A stretch of 64,000 bases of DNA from assembly GCF_037204085.1 (NCBI RefSeq), contig NZ_JBBCBW010000003.1, forward strand, positions 186,001 through 250,000, written 5' to 3'. This stretch comes from Variovorax sp037204085. GTDB lineage: Bacteria > Pseudomonadota > Gammaproteobacteria > Burkholderiales > Burkholderiaceae_C. A program made the translations under genes and the position numbers. Position 1 is the first letter of the stretch, and each line of letters opens with the position of its first letter. Shown piece after piece: positions 1-8,485 of this stretch. The notes under the pieces are model-generated. The model was not told where the DNA came from. It saw only the letters and a program-made list of their open reading frames with translations, and searched no databases.

Positions 1-269
1 AGTACCTGCGGCAGTTCCTGCATGGCGCCACGCGTGTCACGCGCGCCAACGAGGCGCGCCGGGCCGACTTTGCGCGCGAGGTGGCGCAAGAGCATGCGCG
101 GATCGTCGAGGCCATCGAGGCCGGCGACCCGCTGCGCGCGCGGGAAGCCGCCAAGTCCCACATGGACAACGCTATTCGCCGCATCGAGCAGGCCGACCCT
201 GCCTTCTGGCAGCAGGAGGGCGCGCAACTCGCCCGGCCGCTGGTCGAAGGCTGGCCCGCGGGCCAATAG
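1..269 (+). CDS. GntR-family (FCD) transcriptional regulator, C-terminal fragment
   Basis: Only the last 88 codons are inside the window (frame 3), ending at TAG 267-269. The translation carries the closing helices of an FCD ligand-binding domain: an EH..IVEAI..GDP..A.EAA..H pattern in which the last His is a usual metal ligand of the domain. The DNA-binding half lies upstream of the window. The gene sits directly before the tetronate genes, and a dyad typical of GntR operators lies between them at 328-350, so it is probably the local regulator responding to threonate or erythronate or an intermediate. The family is well supported; the ligand is inferred from context. Confidence 0.8.
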   Translation, partial: YLRQFLHGATRVTRANEARRADFAREVAQEHARIVEAIEAGDPLRAREAAKSHMDNAIRRIEQADPAFWQQEGAQLARPLVEGWPAGQ

Positions 270-327
270 AAGAAAAGGAAACGAGGTGTAGCTTGCGGGT
301 TTACCCGAGGCATATCGCCTGTTTCAG

Positions 328-350
328 ATTTGTATGATGACCTGACAAAT
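328..350. promoter_or_regulatory. Putative GntR-type operator upstream of the tetronate operon
   Basis: ATTTGT, 11 bases, ACAAAT form a perfect inverted repeat, with a GTATGATGAC-like core as often seen for FCD-type GntR regulators. It lies 67 bases before the MFS start and 59 bases after the regulator stop, where an autoregulatory or operon operator would be expected. No binding data; the assignment rests on symmetry and position. Confidence 0.5.
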
Positions 351-416
351 AAGAGCGGCGCACTGTACGCAGCGCCCAAGCGAGACCCGGTTCATCATCC
401 AAACGGACTTCCTCCA

Positions 417-1745
417 ATGACTTCAACACTCCACGCGCCGCTGGCTGCCAACGCGGACACGCCGGCCGATGTCGCGCTCGAGAAGCGTGCCTACACCAAG
501 GTGTTCTGGCGCCTCGTTCCTTTTCTGATGCTCTGCTACGTGGTCGCGTATCTCGACCGCGTGAACGTGGGCTTCGCCAAGCTCCAGATGGGGCAAGACC
601 TCGGCTTCAGCGAAACGGTGTTCGGCCTGGGCGCCGGCATCTTCTTTCTGGGCTACTTCCTTTTCGAGGTGCCGAGCAATCTGCTGCTCAACCGCGTGGG
701 CGCGCGCATCTGGATTGCCCGAATCATGATCACCTGGGGCCTGCTCTCGGCCTGCTTCGTGTTCGTGGAAACGCCCACCAGCTTCTACATCCTGCGTTTT
801 CTGCTCGGCGTGGCCGAGGCGGGCTTCTACCCCGGCGTGATCCTGTACCTCACCCATTGGTACCCGGCGCATCGGCGCGCGCGCATCATCGCGGTCTTCA
901 TGTCGGCCATTCCGGTGGCGGGAATCTTCGGCAATCCGCTCTCGGGCTGGATCATGGATGCGTTCCACGGCGTCTCTTCGATGGAAGGCTGGCAGTGGAT
1001 GTTCATCATCGAAGCGATTCCGGCCGTGATCGTCGGCGTGATGGTGCTGGTCTACCTGGACAACGGCATCCAGCATGCCCGCTGGCTCGACCCCGAAGAA
1101 AAGCGCCTGCTGCAGCGCGAGGTCGAGCGCGACCAGGCGCACGGCGCCAAGGGGCCGCACTCGGTGGGCGCCATGTTCCGCGACGCGCGCGTGTGGTGGA
1201 TGGCGCTGATCTACTTCGCCTTCGTCATGGGCCAATACGCACTGACCTTCTGGCTGCCCACGCTGGTCAAGGCCACGGGCGTCAAGGGCAACCTGCACAT
1301 CGGCCTGTTGAGCGCCATTCCGTTCATCTGCGCCATCGTCGCGATGAACCTCTTCGGCCGCAGCGCCGACCGCCGGCAGGAGCGCCGCTGGCACCTGATC
1401 GTGCCCGCGCTGATGGGTGCCATCGGCTTCACGGTCGCGGCCTCGTACACGCAGAATACGGTCGTGTCGCTCGCGTTTCTTTCGCTCGCCGCGGCCGGCG
1501 TTCTCACCTGCGCGCCGCTGTTCTGGTCGCTGCCCACCGCCTTTCTTTCGGGCACCGCGGCGGCGGCGGGCATTGCGGTCATCAATTCGGTGGGCAACCT
1601 TGCGGGCTTCGTGAGCCCCTATCTCATCGGCTACCTCAAAGACCTCACCGGCAGCACGCAGATCGGCATGTACGTGCTGGCCGGCGCGCTGGTGCTCGGG
1701 GCCATCGGCGTGTGGCTCACGCCCAAGCAGCTCGTGAATCGCTGA
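417..1745 (+). CDS. MFS transporter, anion:cation symporter (ACS) type, probable tetronate carrier
   Basis: A 442-residue membrane protein with about 12 hydrophobic segments and the ACS hallmark YLDRVNVGFA in the first transmembrane region (around residue 43), followed by a G-rich loop and LFEVPSNLLLNRVGAR. ACS members import organic anions such as glucarate, tartrate and phthalate. As the first gene before ltnD-denD-otnK it most likely brings L-threonate or D-erythronate through the inner membrane. ATG 417 is preferred over a TTG at 330 because the latter lies inside the putative operator and adds 29 non-conserved residues; no strong Shine-Dalgarno is visible. Substrate is inferred. Confidence 0.82.
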   Translation: MTSTLHAPLAANADTPADVALEKRAYTKVFWRLVPFLMLCYVVAYLDRVNVGFAKLQMGQDLGFSETVFGLGAGIFFLGYFLFEVPSNLLLNRVGARIWIARIMITWGLLSACFVFVETPTSFYILRFLLGVAEAGFYPGVILYLTHWYPAHRRARIIAVFMSAIPVAGIFGNPLSGWIMDAFHGVSSMEGWQWMFIIEAIPAVIVGVMVLVYLDNGIQHARWLDPEEKRLLQREVERDQAHGAKGPHSVGAMFRDARVWWMALIYFAFVMGQYALTFWLPTLVKATGVKGNLHIGLLSAIPFICAIVAMNLFGRSADRRQERRWHLIVPALMGAIGFTVAASYTQNTVVSLAFLSLAAAGVLTCAPLFWSLPTAFLSGTAAAAGIAVINSVGNLAGFVSPYLIGYLKDLTGSTQIGMYVLAGALVLGAIGVWLTPKQLVNR

Positions 1746-1762
1746 TCGAAAGAACCCCTGAC

Positions 1763-2689
1763 ATGACTTCCAACACCAACAACACACCGGTCGTCGGCCT
1801 CGTGGGCCTTGGCGCCATGGGCAGCGGCATGGCGCAATCGCTGCGCCGCGCGGGCTACGAGCCGCACGTTTTCGACGTGCGCCTGGACGTGGCCCACGCC
1901 TTTGCGCGCGACGGCGGCGTGGCCTGCGACACGCTGGCCGCGCTTGGCGCGCAGTGCGACATCGTGGTTTCCGTGGTGGTCAATGCGGCGCAGACCGAGT
2001 CGGTGCTGTTCGGCGACGGCACCACGCCCGGCTGCGCGGCGTCGATGAAGCCGGGCAGCCTGTTCGTGATGTGCTCCACCGTCGATCCGAACTGGTCGGT
2101 CGCGCTCGAAGCGCGCCTGGGCGCGCAGGGCATCCTGTACCTCGACGCGCCGATCTCCGGCGGCGCCGCCAAGGCCGCGAGCGGGCAGATGACGATGATG
2201 ACCGCCGGCACGCCCGCGGCCTATGAAAAAGCCGGCGCGGTGCTCGACGCCATGGCGGCCAAGGTTTATCGTCTTGGAGACCGCGCGGGTGCGGGCAGCA
2301 AGGTCAAGGTCATCAACCAGTTGCTGGCCGGCGTGCACATTGCCGCGGCGGCCGAGGCCATGGCGCTGGGCCTGCGCGAAGGCGTGGACCCGGCGGCGCT
2401 GTACGAGGTCATTACGCACAGCGCGGGCAACAGCTGGATGTTCGAGAACCGCATGGCGCACGTGCTGGCGGGCGACTACACGCCGCTCTCGGCCGTCGAC
2501 ATCTTCGTGAAGGACCTGGGCCTGGTGCTCGACGTGGCGCGCGCCAGCAAGTTTCCGCTGCCGCTCTCGTCCACCGCGCACCAGATGTTCATGCAGGCGT
2601 CGACCGCGGGTTTTGCGCGCGAAGACGACAGCGCGGTCATCAAGATTTTTCCCGGCATCGAGCTGCCGGCTGCCGACAAGAAAGCCTGA
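1763..2689 (+). CDS. ltnD: L-threonate dehydrogenase
   Basis: A 308-residue member of the 3-hydroxyisobutyrate dehydrogenase family. The N-terminal Rossmann motif GLGAMG is at residues 15-20, the substrate loop ISGGAAKA starts at 131, and the catalytic lysine is K182 in the KVIN motif. Family knowledge: LtnD oxidises L-threonate to 2-oxo-tetronate with NAD. The assignment over other hydroxyacid dehydrogenases comes from the neighbours denD, otnK, otnC and otnI, which complete the pathway. It lies 17 bases after the transporter stop and 18 bases before denD, so it is probably cotranscribed. Confidence 0.88.
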   Translation: MTSNTNNTPVVGLVGLGAMGSGMAQSLRRAGYEPHVFDVRLDVAHAFARDGGVACDTLAALGAQCDIVVSVVVNAAQTESVLFGDGTTPGCAASMKPGSLFVMCSTVDPNWSVALEARLGAQGILYLDAPISGGAAKAASGQMTMMTAGTPAAYEKAGAVLDAMAAKVYRLGDRAGAGSKVKVINQLLAGVHIAAAAEAMALGLREGVDPAALYEVITHSAGNSWMFENRMAHVLAGDYTPLSAVDIFVKDLGLVLDVARASKFPLPLSSTAHQMFMQASTAGFAREDDSAVIKIFPGIELPAADKKA

Positions 2690-2707
2690 ACAAGGAAGAC
2701 AAGCATC

Positions 2708-3727
2708 ATGAATATTCTCATCACCGGAGGTTGCGGTTTTGTCGGTGCGCGGCTCGCGCGCACGCTGCTTGCGGGCGGCCCGCTGGCACTGGCCGGCGGT
2801 GTGGTGCAGCCCGTCGCGCGCATCACGCTGGCCGACCGCGTGCCGCCCCCGGCCGACCTGCAAGCCGATGGTCGCGTGCACTTTGTGCAAGGCGACCTGT
2901 ACGAGCAGGCCGTGAGCGGCGTGCTGCCGCTGGCCGACACGCACGCCGTGTTCCACCTTGCCGCCGCAGTGAGCGGCGAATGCGAGGCCGATTTCGACCT
3001 GGGCATGCGCAGCAACCTGGACACCACGCGCGCGCTGCTCGAAGCCTGCCGCCGCGCGGGCCATGCGCCGGTGTTCGTGTTCTCCAGCTCGGTCGCGGTC
3101 TTCGGCGATTCGCCCGAGCAGCGCCTGCCCGAGGTGATCGAAGACACCACGCTGCCGACACCGCAGAACAGCTACGGCATCCAGAAGTTCATCGGCGAGC
3201 AGCTCGTGGCCGACTTCACGCGCAAGGGGTTCGTGCAGGGCCGCAACGTGCGGCTCATGACGGTGTCGGTGCGGCCGGGCCGGCCCAACGGCGCGGCCTC
3301 CAGCTTTCTGAGCGGCATGCTGCGCGAGCCGCTGGCCGGCGAACGTGCGCGCTGCCCCGTGGCGCCCGATACCGCCGTAGCCCTTGCATCGCCCGGCAAC
3401 ACCGTTGCAGGCATCATCCGCGCGGCCACGGCCAGCGCTGCCGAGTGGGGTGCGCGCACCGCGGTCAACCTGCCCGCCTTGACGACCACCGTGCGCGAAA
3501 TGGCAGATGCGCTCGAGCGCATCGCGGGCAACGAGGCCACGTCGCTGATCGACTGGGAGCCCGATGCGAACATCGCCAAGATCGTGACCAGCTGGCCCAG
3601 CCGCATTCATGCGGCGCGCGCCGAGGCGCTGGGCCTGAAGGCCGATGCGAGCTTCGACGCCATCTTGCGCGACTACGTGCGCGAGAACCCGCAGGCCGTG
3701 AAGCTGGCCGTGGCAGCAAAGGACTGA
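2708..3727 (+). CDS. denD: D-erythronate dehydrogenase (SDR/epimerase family)
   Basis: A 339-residue extended short-chain dehydrogenase. It shows the N-terminal TGGCGFVG nucleotide-binding motif (residues 6-13), a Ser cluster FSSS at about 125-128, and the catalytic YGIQK pair Y156/K160. Extended SDRs in tetronate clusters act as DenD, oxidising D-erythronate with NAD to the 2-oxo acid that joins the L-threonate route. The start has a GGAAGAC Shine-Dalgarno about 10 bases upstream. otnK follows after three bases. The identification is by family and operon position. Confidence 0.85.
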   Translation: MNILITGGCGFVGARLARTLLAGGPLALAGGVVQPVARITLADRVPPPADLQADGRVHFVQGDLYEQAVSGVLPLADTHAVFHLAAAVSGECEADFDLGMRSNLDTTRALLEACRRAGHAPVFVFSSSVAVFGDSPEQRLPEVIEDTTLPTPQNSYGIQKFIGEQLVADFTRKGFVQGRNVRLMTVSVRPGRPNGAASSFLSGMLREPLAGERARCPVAPDTAVALASPGNTVAGIIRAATASAAEWGARTAVNLPALTTTVREMADALERIAGNEATSLIDWEPDANIAKIVTSWPSRIHAARAEALGLKADASFDAILRDYVRENPQAVKLAVAAKD

Positions 3728-3730
3728 TCG

Positions 3731-5002
3731 ATGCCCAAGCTGATGCTCGGCTGCATTGCCGACGACTTCACCGGCGCCACCGACCTGGCCAACAACCTCG
3801 TGCGCGCCGGCATGCGCGTGGTGCAGGCCATCGGCGTGCCCGCCACGCCGCTCGATGCGGAAGTCGATGCCGTGGTGGTCGCGCTCAAGTCGCGCACCAT
3901 CGCCCCGGCCGAAGCCATCGAGCAGTCGCTGGCCGCGCTGCGCTGGCTGCAGGCGCAGGGCGCGCAGCAGATCTACTTCAAGTACTGCTCCACCTTCGAC
4001 AGCACGCCGCAGGGCAACATCGGCCCGGTGACCGAAGCGCTCATGGACGCGCTGCAATGCGACTTCACCATTGCCACGCCAGCCTTCCCCGACAACAAGC
4101 GAACCGTGTTCAAGGGTTACCTGTTCGCGGGCGACGTGCTGCTCAACGAGAGCGGCATGCAGAACCATCCGCTCACGCCCATGACCGACCCGAACCTCGT
4201 GCGCGTGCTGCAGGCGCAGTGCAAGCGCAAGGTAGGGCTCATCGACCATGCGGTGGTCGCGCGCGGTGCGGCAGCCATTGCAGAGCGCATCGAACAGTTG
4301 AAAGGCGAGGGCATGTCGATTGCCATCGTCGATGCGGTGTCGAACGACGACCTGCTGCGGCTTGGCCCGGCCATTGCGAAGATGCCGCTGGTCACCGCCG
4401 GCTCGGGCGTGGCCATCGGGCTGCCCGCCAACTTCGGCCTTGCACCTTCGTCGCAAGCCAGCGCACTGCCAGCCGCGGCCGGATTGCGCGCCGTAGTGTC
4501 GGGCAGCTGCTCATTGGCCACCAACCGCCAGGTGCTCGACTTCATCCAGCGTGGCGGCGCGGCACTGGCCATCGATCCGCTGCGTATTGCCGCGGGCGTC
4601 GATGTGGCGGCCGAAACCCTGGCGTGGGCGACACCGCTCGTCGGCAAGCAGCCGGTGCTGGTGTATTCCACGGCCGAGGCGGGCGCCGTCAAGTCGGTGC
4701 AGGGCCGCCTAGGCGTCGAAGAGGCCGGTGTCATGGTTGAGCGAACCATCGCCGCCATTGCGCGCGGCCTCGTCGAACGCGGCGTGCGCCAACTCGTGGT
4801 GGCGGGCGGCGAAACCTCTGGCGCGTGCGTGCAGGCGCTGGGCATTGCGCAGATGCAGATCGGTCCGCAGATCGACCCCGGCGTGCCGTGGTGCCATGCC
4901 CGCACCGATGTGGCGGAAGGCACGTCGGTGCACATTGCGCTCAAGTCTGGCAACTTTGGGGGGGATGATTTTTTTACCAAGGCATTTACAGTGCTGGCAT
5001 GA
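3731..5002 (+). CDS. otnK: 3-oxo-tetronate kinase
   Basis: A 423-residue DUF1537 (four-carbon acid sugar kinase) protein. The N-terminal IADDFTGATDLANNLVRAG motif (from residue 8) carries the substrate-binding aspartates, and the C-terminal VAGGETSGACVQALG motif binds nucleotide. Family members OtnK phosphorylate 3-oxo-tetronate to the 4-phosphate, which OtnC then decarboxylates. Length and both motifs are normal. The gene starts three bases after denD, but a 325-base gap holding an inverted-repeat element separates it from otnC. Confidence 0.9.
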   Translation: MPKLMLGCIADDFTGATDLANNLVRAGMRVVQAIGVPATPLDAEVDAVVVALKSRTIAPAEAIEQSLAALRWLQAQGAQQIYFKYCSTFDSTPQGNIGPVTEALMDALQCDFTIATPAFPDNKRTVFKGYLFAGDVLLNESGMQNHPLTPMTDPNLVRVLQAQCKRKVGLIDHAVVARGAAAIAERIEQLKGEGMSIAIVDAVSNDDLLRLGPAIAKMPLVTAGSGVAIGLPANFGLAPSSQASALPAAAGLRAVVSGSCSLATNRQVLDFIQRGGAALAIDPLRIAAGVDVAAETLAWATPLVGKQPVLVYSTAEAGAVKSVQGRLGVEEAGVMVERTIAAIARGLVERGVRQLVVAGGETSGACVQALGIAQMQIGPQIDPGVPWCHARTDVAEGTSVHIALKSGNFGGDDFFTKAFTVLA

Positions 5003-5041
5003 ATTGCATGCCGGGTACTTGTTCAGGACGCGCTTCCGTGC

Positions 5042-5299
5042 GTTCGGGGTGCGCCCCCGCCGACGGGGTACCTTTCTCCGCGAATGTCCTCCGGCCTGCG
5101 GCCTCCTCCTTTATTTCGCTGCGCAAGGCACCCCATCGACGTGTGCGTCTTAGGCGGCGGTCGTTGATCGGCGTTGCACCAGCAGCGTGCCCAAGTGCAC
5201 AGGGCATCGGGTGCTCCGCGCAGCGAAATAAAGGAGGAGCCGAAGGCGGGGGACATTCGCGGAGGGGAGTACCCGGTGGCCTGTGCACACGCCCTGAAC
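5042..5299. repeat. Long-form terminal-inverted-repeat element (MITE/REP-like) inside the tetronate operon
   Basis: This element fills the 325-base gap 5003-5327, which holds no credible gene. Its ends are GTTCGGGG (5042) and CCCTGAAC (5299). Inside, 5066-5134 and 5209-5274 are imperfect inverted arms of 69 and 66 bases sharing CTCCGCGAATGTCC and CTCCTCCTTTATTTCGCTGCGC, so the RNA could fold into a long stem with a loop of about 75 bases. A 75-base relative at 12025-12099 equals the two outer parts of this element joined without the inner 180 or so bases. No transposase is encoded. The repeat, its ends and arms are directly visible; mobility is inferred. Confidence 0.8.
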
Positions 5300-5327
5300 G
5301 ACGCAACACAAAGCGCGGAAAAGCGAC

Positions 5328-5993
5328 ATGAACGAAACCCAGGCTAGAGAAGAAATCTGCCGCGTAGGCCGCAGCCTTTTCGAACGCGGCTATGTGCATG
5401 CGACGGCAGGCAACATCAGCGTGCGGCTGGACGACGGCTTTCTCATCACACCCACAGACGCTTGCCTCGGCTTCCTCGACCCTGCACGCTTGGCCAGGCT
5501 CGACACACAGGGCAACCAGACCGCAGGTGACCGCGCCAGCAAGACCATCGCCCTGCACACCCGCATCTATGCGGCGGCGCGCAAATTCGATGCTGGCACG
5601 GCATGCGTCATCCACACGCATAGCACGCACTGCGTTGCGCTCACGCTCAACGCACAACGCGACGAACTCCTGCCCGCGCTCACGCCGTATTTCGTGATGA
5701 AGGTCGGCCACGTGCCGCTCATTTCTTATCACCGCCCCGGCGCCCCCGAAGCGGCCGAGCTCGTGGCGCAAGCCATCGAGCGCCACGGTGCCGCCGGCAC
5801 GCCGATTCGCGCCGTGATGCTCGAGCGCCTCGGCCCCAATGTGTGGCACGAGACACCGGGCGCGGCGATGGCCGTGCTCGAGGAACTCGAAGAAACCGCA
5901 AAGCTCCATCTGCTCACCGGCACGGCCAAACCCCAGCCGCTGAGCGATGAACAGATCGACGAACTGCGCCGCACTTTCGGCGCGCGCTGGTAA
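5328..5993 (+). CDS. otnC: 3-oxo-tetronate 4-phosphate decarboxylase (class II aldolase family)
   Basis: A 221-residue class II aldolase/adducin-type protein. The Zn-binding motif IHTHSTH is at about residues 95-101 (H96, H98), and the N-terminal TAGNISVRLDDGFLITPT phosphate/substrate region is typical. OtnC converts 3-oxo-tetronate 4-phosphate to dihydroxyacetone phosphate and CO2, feeding glycolysis. It follows otnK after an inverted-repeat element and is followed 16 bases later by otnI. ATG 5328 is preceded by GGAAAAG. Family and neighbours agree. Confidence 0.87.
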   Translation: MNETQAREEICRVGRSLFERGYVHATAGNISVRLDDGFLITPTDACLGFLDPARLARLDTQGNQTAGDRASKTIALHTRIYAAARKFDAGTACVIHTHSTHCVALTLNAQRDELLPALTPYFVMKVGHVPLISYHRPGAPEAAELVAQAIERHGAAGTPIRAVMLERLGPNVWHETPGAAMAVLEELEETAKLHLLTGTAKPQPLSDEQIDELRRTFGARW

Positions 5994-6009
5994 TAGTAAA
6001 AAGCACCCC

Positions 6010-6828
6010 ATGCCTCAATTTGCCGCCAACCTCTCGATGCTCTATCCGGAGCTCGACTTTCTCGACCGCTTCGAAGCCGCCGCCAAAGACGGCTTCAAGG
6101 CCGTCGAGTATCTTTTTCCCTACGCCTATGACCGCAACGAGATTGCGGCTCGCCTGAAGCACAACGGCCTGCAGCAGGTGCTCTTCAACGGCCCTCCGGG
6201 CAACTGGGACGGCGGCGAGCGGGGTCTTGCCTGCCTGCCGGGCCGCGACGCCGAGTTTCGCGAAGGCATTGCCAAGGCCATCGACTACGCCGCGGCGCTC
6301 GACTGCCCGCGCATCCACATCATGGCGGGCCTGGTGCCTGAGGGCCTGGAGCGCGAAGCCGTGCAGCCCGTGTACGTGGACAACCTGCGCTGGGCTGCGG
6401 CCGAGGCTGCCAAGGCCGGCCGCGATGTGCTGATCGAGCCGATCAACACGCGCGACATTCCGCGCTTCTTTCTCAACCGGCAAGACCACGCGCACGAAAT
6501 CGTCGACATGGTGGGCGCGCCCAATCTCAAGGTGCAGATGGACCTGTACCACTGCCAGATCGTCGAGGGCGACGTGGCCATGAAGATCCGAAAGTACCTG
6601 CCGACCGGCCGCGTTGGCCACATCCAGATTGCGGGCGTGCCAGAGCGCCACGAGCCCGACATCGGCGAGCAGAACTACCCATACCTGTTCGACCTGATCG
6701 ACGAAGTCTCGGCGCAGTGCGGCTGGCAGGGCTGGATCGGCTGCGAATACCGGCCCAGCCGCGGCATGGAGCCCGGCGGCACTTCGGCCGGGCTGGGCTG
6801 GCTGCGGGCACTGCAACAGCGCGCATGA
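6010..6828 (+). CDS. otnI: 2-oxo-tetronate isomerase (hydroxypyruvate isomerase family)
   Basis: A 272-residue TIM-barrel protein of the Hyi/OtnI family. The two acidic active-site residues are seen as E143 in LIEPINTRDIP and E246 in GCEYRPS; QMDLYHCQ at about 176-183 supplies further metal or substrate ligands. OtnI shifts the keto group of 2-oxo-tetronate to the 3-position for OtnK. The same fold interconverts hydroxypyruvate and tartronate semialdehyde, but the operon favours OtnI. The stop overlaps the next start (ATGA at 6825-6828), so the two are translationally coupled. Confidence 0.86.
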   Translation: MPQFAANLSMLYPELDFLDRFEAAAKDGFKAVEYLFPYAYDRNEIAARLKHNGLQQVLFNGPPGNWDGGERGLACLPGRDAEFREGIAKAIDYAAALDCPRIHIMAGLVPEGLEREAVQPVYVDNLRWAAAEAAKAGRDVLIEPINTRDIPRFFLNRQDHAHEIVDMVGAPNLKVQMDLYHCQIVEGDVAMKIRKYLPTGRVGHIQIAGVPERHEPDIGEQNYPYLFDLIDEVSAQCGWQGWIGCEYRPSRGMEPGGTSAGLGWLRALQQRA

Positions 6829-8021
6829 AGCTCGAGTCCGTGCGCATTCCGACGCGGCTGCGGGGTTTTGCCGCGGGCGATGCGCAGGTGTTCGATGTGA
6901 CCTTGGCCGGCGACCGTGTGCAGGCCGTCGTGTCCAGCGCATCGCAGTCGAGCGCGCGCGGCACCTTGCTGAGTGCGTTGGTCGAGGCGCATGCGCACAT
7001 CGACAAGAACTACACCGTGCAGGAGGTCGGCGCGGCCGAGGGCAACCTGTTCGCGGCCATCGAACGCATGGACAAGCACCGCGCGGGCTGGACCGGCGAA
7101 GCGCTGCGACCGCGCATGGCACGCGCGCTGCACGACGCCTGGCAATCGGGCACGCGCGCGCTGCGCACGCACATCGACTGGGTGCAGGCCGAGCCGCCGG
7201 CCGCGCTCGCAGTGTTCGAAGCCTTGCGCCATGAATGGCGCGGGCGCATCGAGCTGCAGTTCGTCTCTCTCACCCCGCTCGATCTGTTTGCGGACCTCGA
7301 GGCCGGCGAGCGCATCGCGCGCGAGGTAAAGCGTGCGGGCGGCACGCTCGGTGCCTTCGTCTATCGCAACGAAGGCCTGCTGCACAAGCTGGGCCGCGTG
7401 TTCGACCTGGCGCAGGACCATGGCCTGGGCCTCGACTTTCATGTCGACGAAGGTCTTGATGCCGACGCGAGCGGCTTGCGCAGCATTGCGCAGCTGATGC
7501 GTGCGCGCGAGTTCCGGCGCGGCGTGGTCTGCGGCCACTGCTGCTCGCTGGCCGTGCAGGACGATGCGGTGGCCAACGAAACGCTGGCGCTGTGTGCCGG
7601 GGCAGGCCTCCACATCGTCGCGCTGCCGACCACCAACCTCTACCTTCAAGGTGCCTGGGACCGCACGCCTGTGCCGCGCGGCATCACGCGCATCCACGAA
7701 GCGGCGGCACGGGGCTTGCGTGTGAGCCTGGCAACGGACAACGTGCAGGACGCCTTCTATCCCTACGGCAGCTACGACCTTCTGGAAACCTTTGGCCTTG
7801 GCGTGCAAATGGCGCACCTCGCACCTGCGGGCGAATGGTTCGATGCGGTCACGGTCAGCCCTGCGAAGGCGCTCGGCCTTGCGTGGGACGGGCGCATTGC
7901 GCCGGGCTGCCCCGCCGACCTGGTGCTGCTTGCGGCCACCGATGAGCATGAACTCATCGGCCCGCGTGGGCGCCAACGCACCGTAATCCGTGCCGGTCAA
8001 ATTCTGGAGCAAACACAATGA
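6825..8021 (+). CDS. CodA-like metal-dependent amidohydrolase/deaminase
   Basis: A 398-residue amidohydrolase-superfamily protein. The metal and catalytic residues expected for cytosine deaminase are present with matching spacing: H56 and H58 (HAHID), H206 and E209 (FHVDE), H238 (CGH) and D305 (ATDN). Cytosine deaminases, creatinine deaminases and related cyclic-imidine aminohydrolases share this layout, so the exact substrate cannot be read. It is coupled to otnI by ATGA and to the next Rid gene by ATGA, yet its function fits better with the RutR-like, creatininase and ABC genes on the opposite strand than with tetronate breakdown. Confidence 0.75.
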   Translation: MKLESVRIPTRLRGFAAGDAQVFDVTLAGDRVQAVVSSASQSSARGTLLSALVEAHAHIDKNYTVQEVGAAEGNLFAAIERMDKHRAGWTGEALRPRMARALHDAWQSGTRALRTHIDWVQAEPPAALAVFEALRHEWRGRIELQFVSLTPLDLFADLEAGERIAREVKRAGGTLGAFVYRNEGLLHKLGRVFDLAQDHGLGLDFHVDEGLDADASGLRSIAQLMRAREFRRGVVCGHCCSLAVQDDAVANETLALCAGAGLHIVALPTTNLYLQGAWDRTPVPRGITRIHEAAARGLRVSLATDNVQDAFYPYGSYDLLETFGLGVQMAHLAPAGEWFDAVTVSPAKALGLAWDGRIAPGCPADLVLLAATDEHELIGPRGRQRTVIRAGQILEQTQ

Positions 8022-8485
8022 GCATGGGCAAACCAATGGCCAACTACGCCGCCGCAAAGCGCGTGGGCGACTTCGTCTTCATGAGCGGCGTGGTCGCGGT
8101 CGATCCGGCCACGCGGCGTGCCGTGGCCGGCTACGACGCTATTCCCGAGGAAGCCCGCACGGCCTTGCAGGGCGTGGGCTATGCCACGGGCCAGATGTCG
8201 GTCGACATCTTCGAAGCGCCCATCGTGGCGCAGAGCTGGTTCGTGCTCGAACGCATCCGCCAGATTGCCGCCGAGCACGGCGGCACCATGGAAGACGTGG
8301 TCAAGCTGGTGCAGTACTTTCGGCACCTGCCGCACTATGCGTTCTACAACCGCGTGCGCGGGCTGTTCTATCCGGGCGAGCCACCAGTGAGCACGGTGGT
8401 CGAGGTGTCGCGCTTCCTGCCGGGCGACGAGGTGCTGGTGGAAGTGGAAGCCACCATGTACCTCCCGCAGCACCGGCCTATTTGA
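8018..8485 (+). CDS. Rid-family (RidA/YjgF-like) protein, catalytic Arg not conserved
   Basis: A 155-residue YjgF/YER057c/UK114 protein with the family core FVFMSGVVAVD and the C-terminal PGDEVLVEVEATMYLP. Canonical RidA proteins deaminate enamines and imines using an Arg in the PARSCVEV segment. Here the aligned segment reads PPVSTVVEV, so that Arg is replaced by Ser, as in the non-canonical Rid4-Rid7 groups. RutC of the pyrimidine Rut pathway is also a Rid protein, and a RutR-like regulator lies next door. It overlaps the deaminase stop by four bases and converges with the TetR gene by eight. Confidence 0.8.
   Translation: MSMGKPMANYAAAKRVGDFVFMSGVVAVDPATRRAVAGYDAIPEEARTALQGVGYATGQMSVDIFEAPIVAQSWFVLERIRQIAAEHGGTMEDVVKLVQYFRHLPHYAFYNRVRGLFYPGEPPVSTVVEVSRFLPGDEVLVEVEATMYLPQHRPI

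Noticed and set aside
330..416. Earlier TTG start for the MFS gene
   Set aside because: It lies inside the likely GntR operator and would add 29 residues not matching an ACS N-terminus.
1631..4456. Very long open frame on the minus strand across ltnD-denD-otnK (about 940 codons)
   Set aside because: It is the mirror of genuine genes with strong GC third-position bias; the protein is Arg/His/Gly-rich without any domain.
5003..5327. Small genes in the otnK-otnC gap
   Set aside because: Frames in both directions follow the palindromic element and have no ribosome sites or family features.
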